Assembly (NCBI GenBank): GCA_905160935.1 | Contig: CAJHZI010000646.1 | Coordinates: forward strand, 699,501-763,500 | DNA from: Enchytraeus crypticus | Lineage: Eukaryota > Annelida > Clitellata > Enchytraeida > Enchytraeidae | Direction: 5' to 3' | DNA: 64,000 bases | Shown: in pieces, positions 57,118 through 64,000 of the stretch | Layout of the letters: each line of letters begins with the position of its first letter | Numbering within the stretch: position 1 is the stretch's first letter | Translations under genes and position numbers: made by a program | The notes under the pieces: generated by a model | What the model was told of the DNA's origin: nothing | The model's database searches: none | The model's input: only the letters and a program-made list of their open reading frames with translations

Positions 57118-57167
57118 TCATATGTTCTCTCGCAGCCAATGGACAAACTCGTCCAACATGACTGGCC
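57118..57167 (-). CDS. DCUN1D exon 8
   Basis: Follows [26 protein letters not shown] and TGA. The splice acceptor lies within the first unit of a 47-bp tandem array. Confidence 0.92.
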
Positions 57168-60100
57168 CTACAAACAGCATCAAAGGTACCAACGAAATGT
57201 CAATATAACCAGACCTACAAACAGTATCATAGGTATCAACGAAATGTCAATATAACCGGCTCTACAAACAGTATCATAGGTATCAACCAAATGTCAATAT
57301 AACCAGACCTACAAACAGTATCATAGGTATCAACGAAATGTCAATATAACCGCCCCTACAAACAGTATCATAGGTATCAACCAAATGTCACTATAACCAG
57401 ACCTACAAACAGTATCATAGGTATCAACGAAATGTCAATCATTCGAAATAGTATGTAACAGTAATATTAATGGACAAAATTTCTTGTGCATTGACGAAGC
57501 ACATTAACAAAATATAAAGATGATGCCAGTTTTGTAGAATTACAGTTTATTAATATAGGGCCTACTATTCAACCATTGCTACGATAATTATAGTACAATT
57601 TTCTTGTACTCTTCATGGTATTTCAGAGACGCTAACTAAAATCATTGACTAATTGGATTACTCACAAAGGTTTCATCTATTCATAAATTATGACTCCGCC
57701 ATCTACGTCAGTCAACAGAATGAATTAAACTCATGGCCTGACAAATAGGAGACGTCTACAACATTCAAACGGTCATGCACAGTGACTCACTAGTACAAAT
57801 ATTTCAATATGAGTAAACATATAGTAAGAGAATAATACGCATGTAACAAGTTTAAGGACTATAAAGTGAATGTTTTCAACATACAGGCTCCGTCTTCGTC
57901 GTAGTTAGAGAGATCCGATTGAATATGCAGCGAAAACTCGTAGATGTTTAGCCATTGATCACGATTCAGCACCTTGTAGTTGGAATTCTGCATTCAAAAG
58001 AATTTCAAAGAGTTTAGAAATTGTGATTTACCATAGCTCTTTTTTTTCATCAAATAGGGCCTCCAAATACATATTTCTATATTGTGCTACATGAGCGCTC
58101 CATCGACCAACAAGTTAGTCCTATTGCAAAGAATATGTCTTTGTCATATCCATAATATACCCTTTAACCAGAGAATATTATAATATGACTTATGAGATGA
58201 TTTCCAATTGATTTTCTCCGTTATCGTATATACGATGGTCTGTCTATGGACAGGTTGGAACATGTTGTATATATGCTGGTCTGTCTACGTTAAGCTGCCT
58301 TACAATAAGCAGCAAACTGGAATAAGGCATATGCTAAGAAATAAATAAAAATTAATGTTTAGTTGCCTCAAACAAGCACGTAGTATATGGTTTAGTTGCC
58401 TCAAACAAGCACGTAGTATATGGTTGTTCTATTCTGAAGTCATCAGAAGTGTCCCGGACATATAAAGGATACAACACAATGCTAACAGGTGAAAAAAGCA
58501 AAACATGCACTGAAAATGTTAAAGAACTGATAATTTAATTGTCAAATCAAAAAATAAGGATGATGGTGAATGGCTGTCTTTGACCTCCATGAAATCAGTT
58601 GAGAATAAGGAGATGAACACTAATACCTTAATTACTATCACTGAAGTGTCAGTGTTGCAAATCCTAGAATTAAGAATATATTTGCAACTGAAGAATGGGT
58701 CTGCACTAATCCAATCACACTTCCTTGGAAAATTGTTTAAAAAACCTGAATTACGAAGTCGCTCGTAAGAGACAATAAGGCAGAAGAAGACAATGCAAAT
58801 TACTGACCTCGATGAAACGACAAAAATGAGAGAACAGAGACCAGATCCTTCCGAGTAGCAGTCGCAGCATCGGTAAAGCAATATCCACTGACATACATCT
58901 TGTTCCTGATACCTGCGTTACAACACAATCAAAAGGCTTACTTACGATTAAATGAGATTCTAACAAATACGCGTGTTCAGTTCAATCACACAAGGTCAAT
59001 CACACAATATAGGGTTGGTATATGGCGTATATATGCTAAGATGATAGGACTAAGCAACATTTATGATCAGACAACACTAAAATGATATGATCAGACAACA
59101 CTAACATCAATCATAAAATATATGATTATCTTTTATATGATTACACTTGAATATATGATCAGTCTACACGAATGAATCAGGAAACATTTTTATCATATGA
59201 TAAGACAACAGTTGCATCCTATTAGGACAGATAATACACAACATGATCAAACAACACTTGTATCATGATGTATCTGACATTGCATGAAATGATCAGATAA
59301 TACTTACACGATATTATCAGCCTTGGCTTGCATGATACGAACACATAACTCTTGCGTCATATATTAATTATCAGACAATACATGCAATATATGATCAATA
59401 AAAACAACAATATAATTAGTTCTACTGTCGTAAATGATAACATCGAGCATTATTGAGCCAAATCCAAACTGGTAAGAAAAGCAAGGTCCAAAAGCAATGC
59501 AATCCAGAAGACCAGTTAAAGGACAAGAATTAAAGAAAAGACAGTTTACGTACTGATTGCAATTTATCGACACTAGATGGAAAAGAGACACGGAAAAGGT
59601 AGGTCTTCAACCGCCTATAGAACTGTTCCCAGGAAAAATATGGCTGATGTGGAATAAAAGGAAGACTTCAAGAGAATGGATGGAAGAGAATTTCAGATCT
59701 GAGGTGCAGCAAGCAGAAATAAGTGATTAGATAGCTTAAAGCAGGAAGGTACGCTAGGTCTCACAAGAGTTATAAATTTCAAGATCACAACAACAGCTTC
59801 ACATTAAAGTCAATCAAATCTAGCAATATAGATAGCAGGATCCGACATCTCGCTGATAGCAGGAGCCGCACCTCGGCCGTTGTTCTGATGTTTATAGACT
59901 GTTTGTCATACTGTGTTCCTGGGAATTTTTTAAATGTTTATTTCTGTTTGCATTTGTCAGTGATTTGGTGTTGATGCTGAAATAAACACATATATCTCTC
60001 TCTCTCTCGCTCTCTCTCTCTCTGATAATAGACATTTAAAAAATTGATCAATAATTCAACATCATGGTTGAACTTATGGTAAAAACAACAACCCGAATCA

Positions 60101-63100
60101 AATATATATCACATTAAAAAGCATGTTTACATACAGATGAAAATATTTTTGCAAGCTTAACTGTATGTACGTGTGTGTGTCAGGCATAGTTAGTGAAGCA
60201 CCTGGTAATTGCTCTCCACTAAAAAAGGTTAACGTTTCTTAAAGAATAGTGTTTTGTCTTTCTTGATAAATGTTCAAAAATAAAATGAGTGCCAAAAATG
60301 TTTAGCAGACAAACCTTAGCAAAATCAAAGGCATATCGATAAATTGGTTTGAATGATGATGGATCAGAAAGAAGACAGCGAAGATAATCTAGTTTGTTGA
60401 TAAGCTTTGCAGAACTATCACATCTGAACAAATACAAAAAGAACACATTAAACATGTAAATCAAGATTACAATTTTTATGTTTGATTTTATTTTGCTACA
60501 CATCTGCAAATAAACAACGACACACTGAAAAATAAATTTGCATAGGCTCCTCTGCACCACAGTACGGACTGAATCAAGATATGCAATGACCAATTAGTTA
60601 CAGCTAGTAGTAGCACAGTTTTGACACCAGACCATTGAAAAATGGTTCAACAGTAAATGAAAAATCACCAGTAAATTTATGGTTGGCAAGATTTCTTTAA
60701 TTTTCACCTGCAGCAAGTTAGAAATTAAAATAAATAATAAACAACACACCTTATTCTTTATCGTACTGACAAATTTAAACATATTAATAAATTAAAGAAA
60801 TTCACATAATTGATATGAGCAGTTTAGTTAGAGTCAACTTGGCGAATTCGATTGATCAAAGAAGCAAAACTTAACATCACAAATAAAATCAACAAATAAT
60901 AGAAACAATTCTTCAAATTACAATCCTATCTTCTTGTTGACACAAATAACAAAGGACCTCTGTTATAATAGCACGCTCCTGCAAACTTAATTTTGTTCTC
61001 AAACAGCAACAAAATTTATATGATTGACATTTTAAAACATAACAGAGATTTATATAACTTATGCTTTACATTTATATATTGTGGTCAGTAAAAAAATTTA
61101 TCAAAACTCAAACAAATATAAAAGATTAATTACTGAAGTTCAGACATTCCGTTCATCCATTCTTCTAAAGAGAAATATCCCATCTGACTGGCTTTCAATT
61201 TATAAGCTATAACCAACATCACGACCTGCAAACAAAATTAAACAATTTATTTTCTTTAGCATTATACTGTATAGAAGATGAAAAAATTAAGTAGGAAAAA
61301 ATGAAGATAACAAATATCAATATAGTATAACAAAGAACTGAGGTACTATCTATTACACGAAGACATTTTATACAACAATTTGGCTGTAAATATCAAGCAA
61401 ACACACACTAAACACTGTACCCTTAATGACAAGTAACAATCTAGCCTATATTAACGGTCTAGTACCAATAATTTATCAAAAGATGCATCAGGTATGTCTT
61501 GTACAGACTTCTACTAACATGTTTAACAGATAATACAAACATATGTATAAATAGCAAAGTTGGTACATGTGAATATTACGGTATCAAAGACTAATCAATA
61601 TCTAATATCTGCAGCAACAAATAACTAATCTATCTATTCTAATCTACTACTATGTAATCTAATGTCATTTATCTAAACTAATCTGCCTAATAACTAATAA
61701 TTATCTGCAGCCAAATACACACCAAAGAAGATAAGCTGGCCTATTGTCCATAGTCATATACTGTCACATTTCAAAATGTTTCTCAAACTCAAGAAAACTG
61801 TGTTATTCTTATACAACTTGCATAATTGAGACCTGTACGAGATCAGGGGCGGATCCAAGAATTTTTTAAGGGGGTCCGAATTTTTTCTGAGAGTACACTT
61901 TTTTCCTTACTTTTTGCCTTCTTCGGGGCATGTGACGCAACCAGAAAAATTACTGTGGGGGGGGGGAAATTTGTCACTTCGCTCGGCTCACAGAGTGAGT
62001 GTATTCCCGTATCTTAACGCCCCCCCCCCCTAGTCACACCCGTACTAAAGTCAGGGGAAAACCTAAAATGCCTAAAATTGTTTTTGAAAAAAGCAAGTTA
62101 ATTTTTTTCATCTTTGAAGAAACTTCGCGGATCTGGACGAATTGCAAAAGTGACCTAATTTTGGCGGTAGGGCCCTACCAGCCATAACTGTTTGCACCAC
62201 TATTCCAGGACAGAGTTCACATTTTTACTCAAACCCTTTTCTCCTCTTATACAGTGATTTATGTGAAAATTAATTTTAGAGCTAGTGTAACGGTCAACCT
62301 TTTTCGGGCCCCCCATCCATATATACAGGCCTCCTAGTAAACCAAATATATGGGCCCCTAATGGGGTCCACATTTGAAAAAATTCAAACTATAGCGGAAC
62401 TGAGTTCCCTCTCGTACCACCCCCCCCCCCAAACACTGCCTGTACTAACATATTTACACATACAAATTGTCATGGAAACAATGAAAATATAGTTTTAATT
62501 TTTTTTCGATGGGCCTAAGGGGGGCCTGGACCCCCTGGGCCCCCCCCCTTAATGAGCTTATCTGTTTCAGATGAGAATGTTTTATGACTATATTATCTAA
62601 CTGAAGAGAAATTATATAATTATCTGCCAGAAGATATAATATATACTAGAGCTATTTACATTTTCAGGCTCCACCCCTATATCCTCACAGAATTTCTCCA
62701 TTCCCTCGGGATCAATCATTTGCTCTCCAGAACGGGCTATGAAAACAAAAAGAAACAGAATATTTAGAAATCCACTGGCCAGTAAATTTGCACCAATAGA
62801 AAATGTTACTAGGATCCAGGGCACTCAGATGGAGTAGAATTGCTCTCAAGAACATTTTATTACAGCATATGGCCCTGGCAAGGCCTTAGGATGCATACAT
62901 AAAGTTTAATCTTCATTCAGGAAATTCAGATGTCCTTTTCAAAATCACAATACAGTGCATTAAACACAATATCATTCATTTTTCATGTTGAGACTGGATT
63001 TTAGTGACTACTCAAAACTGTTGATAAACAGTTAACTATACAAAAGTGGAGCACTATCTCAGATCTAGTAATATCCCTCTCTGATACAAAATCCAGCTTT

Positions 63101-63978
63101 CTAAAATCGGGATTACGACATCGTATTTGTCGGAGGATCATTTCTTGGACTAACTACTAATCAACGATATAATCATATCGAGGAACGAGATAAGAGATAG
63201 CAATATTTACATTGAACCAGTCGCTGAGATTGGAAGAATAAACTCCAGACAAATATTTACCTGCATAGTCATTGAACCAAGACTGGCACTTCTTTCTTGA
63301 AAAAGATTCTGAACTCAAATTTAAAATTCCAGTTGAGCTGCACAAAATTTCAATGAGAAATACATTTTAAAATGATTGGAAGCAGTTCCTCAATAATTTA
63401 TCATTATATTTATTAATTGCACCCTTAAGCAATTAAATGAAGCTCCTTAAGGAACTCTAGTTGGATTGGAATTTTTTAGTAAAAGTAAATACAGTATGGT
63501 ACTAAAAATATCATGTGTTGCGTCAGAGACACAGAAGAATAGACCAGCCATTAACTGCACGTATCGTAAGAGGCGAGTATGCAAGAACTGAGGAAGGCAA
63601 TGGGAAACCACTGCAGAAGCCATATTTTACCAAGCTATAGGCTGTATGAGGTTTGGATAAGGCATACCCTTTTGAAGGGATTAGTTTGTACATCTACAGG
63701 GTGTGATAGCACACTCTGACTATGAATATGTGTCTTGGACCTGCCACTTGGTAAAACAGTAGACTAAAAATATATTCCACTTTCAATACAATAAAAATAC
63801 AACAATTTGACTTTTTGACAAGTTATTTCGTAGAGCATTTCAGGACTTTTTAAAAATCATTCAACTAAAAAGTACCACAACTAACTAACTAACTACTTAG
63901 CAGGGCTTTATACCTTTTGGAAGAATTGGCTTTAGTCGAAGATGCTTTTGTTCGTGTTCCAGACGACACCTCACTCAT
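57118..63978 (-). CDS. DCN1-like protein, DCUN1D4/5 type (8 coding exons)
   Basis: Scaffold factor for cullin neddylation: it holds the NEDD8 E2 UBC12 and a cullin together to speed NEDD8 transfer. Exons 63978-63914, 63337-63261, 62736-62660, 61225-61134, 60423-60315, 58912-58808, 57987-57885 and 57167-57118 join in phase to 225 residues (human DCUN1D5 is about 237). Seen: [103 protein letters not shown]. The cullin-binding Asp/Ala/Asp patch is intact as D185, A209 and D215. The C-terminus ends soon after the PONY domain. ATG directly follows an AG at 63979, so it may be the start or follow another upstream exon outside the window. Confidence 0.96.
57162..57437. repeat. 47-bp tandem array over a splice acceptor
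   Basis: Six units of CTACAAACAGTATCATAGGT, ATCAACGAAATGTCAATATA, ACCAGAC. On the minus strand each carries the CTGTTTGTAG acceptor of DCUN1D exon 8. Confidence 0.92.
57885..57987 (-). CDS. DCUN1D exon 7
   Basis: [20 protein letters not shown] ... [10 protein letters not shown], from TGAATGCAG to donor GTATGT. Confidence 0.94.
58358..58424. repeat. Tandem duplication, 33-35 bp
   Basis: TTTAGTTGCCTCAAACAAGC and ACGTAGTATATGG occur twice in a row in a DCUN1D intron. Confidence 0.85.
58808..58912 (-). CDS. DCUN1D exon 6
   Basis: 35 codons, [20 protein letters not shown] then [15 protein letters not shown], between ACGCAG and GTCAGT. Using the first AG keeps the family's length exactly. Confidence 0.93.
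59430..59790 (-). mobile_element. LINE 3' untranslated piece, family R2
   Basis: Shares ACATCGAGCA and GGTCCAAAAGCAATGC with 41190-41340. The farther part, with AGAGAATTTCAGATCTGAGG, resembles LINE 3' non-coding sequence. Inside a DCUN1D intron; a (CT)n tract follows at 59995-60030. Confidence 0.45.
60315..60423 (-). CDS. DCUN1D exon 5
   Basis: [36 protein letters not shown]; acceptor TTGTTCAG, donor GTTTGT. Confidence 0.94.
61134..61225 (-). CDS. DCUN1D exon 4
   Basis: [30 protein letters not shown]; acceptor GTTTGCAG, donor GTAATT, phase 2 out. Confidence 0.94.
61844..62550. mobile_element. Non-autonomous DNA transposon candidate
   Basis: Starts CAGGGGCGGATCCAAGAATT and AAGGGGGTCCG, a terminus type common in animal hAT-like elements. 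The far end has inverted GGCCTGGACCCCCTGGGCC. Interior non-coding with G- and C-runs. Right-hand terminus and target duplication are not clear. In the third DCUN1D intron. Confidence 0.55.
62660..62736 (-). CDS. DCUN1D exon 3
   Basis: [25 protein letters not shown]; acceptor TTTTCATAG, donor GTAAAT. Confidence 0.95.
63261..63337 (-). CDS. DCUN1D exon 2
   Basis: [25 protein letters not shown]; acceptor TTGTGCAG, donor GTAAAT. Confidence 0.92.
63510..63755 (+). mobile_element. SINE-B copy
   Basis: GCACGTATCGTAAGAGGCGA, GAGGAAGGCAATGGGAAACC, CCATATTTTACCAAGCTATA and the end TGTGTCTTGGACCTGCCACT. In the first DCUN1D intron. Confidence 0.78.
63914..63978 (-). CDS. DCUN1D exon 1 (first coding exon seen)
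   Basis: [20 protein letters not shown] then K and donor GTATAA. Ser/Thr/Lys-rich, as the variable N-terminus of DCUN1D4/5 is. The ATG immediately follows ATAAACAG, so a 5' untranslated exon probably lies beyond 64000. Confidence 0.8.
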
Positions 63979-64000
63979 CTGTTTATGACTAGAATTTACC

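Noticed and set aside
58519-58881. 120-residue minus-strand frame
   Set aside because: It runs from a DCUN1D exon into its intron in the wrong frame; only 58808-58912 is coding, in another frame.
61826-62187. Two short plus-strand frames in the DCUN1D intron
   Set aside because: They lie in the G/C-run-bearing transposon candidate and show no family likeness.

Overview
This is a gene-sparse, AT-rich stretch of an invertebrate animal nuclear genome. It has spliced genes with small exons, long repeat-filled introns, GT-AG borders, several LINE and SINE families, and no viral or bacterial organisation. The gene set (a nicotinic-type Cys-loop receptor, a lachesin-type immunoglobulin protein, a CARD protein and a DCN1-like neddylation factor) points to a bilaterian, probably a non-model marine invertebrate. 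Phylum cannot be fixed from the sequence alone. No LTR, retroviral or Polinton-like element was recognised.

Four protein genes can be assembled exon by exon with consistent splice phases. (1) + strand, 5144-12736: a six-exon nicotinic-acetylcholine-receptor-like subunit, 495 aa, with signal peptide, 13-residue Cys loop, four membrane segments and a cation-type M2. (2) - strand, 19506-14726: a two-exon, 401-aa protein with an N-terminal CARD followed by coiled coil, lying tail to tail with gene 1. (3) - strand, 37809-30079: six exons of a lachesin/IgLON-like protein with three Ig domains; the signal-peptide exon was not found. (4) - strand, 63978-57118: eight coding exons of a DCUN1D4/5-like protein, 225 aa, with the cullin-binding D/A/D residues intact. 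Two further possible terminal exons, at 42491 and 51588, are unassigned.

The rest is repeats. LINEs are an L2/CR1-like family (16635-18190 and several 3' ends), an RTE-like family (53575-54425 and several 3' ends tailed by GA/CT), a jockey/CR1-like copy (34350-35440) and another RT fragment (22560-23490). Two SINE families appear to have copied their 3' tails from these LINEs: the tRNA-derived SINE-A matches the L2-like end and SINE-B matches the RTE-like end. A decayed piggyBac-type element lies at 39122-40721. A 35-bp satellite occurs in one array inside the CARD gene intron and in two large arrays of opposite orientation meeting near 26035.

The observations most worth following are: a SINE inserted directly against the receptor's last exon, apparently costing it part of the M2-M3/M3 region; the CARD-coiled-coil gene; the paired SINE/LINE tails; the head-to-head satellite switch with a 245-bp higher-order repeat; and a 47-bp tandem array that multiplies the 3' splice site before the last DCUN1D exon. 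Every gene call here comes from reading motifs and splice phases by eye; no database search was possible.
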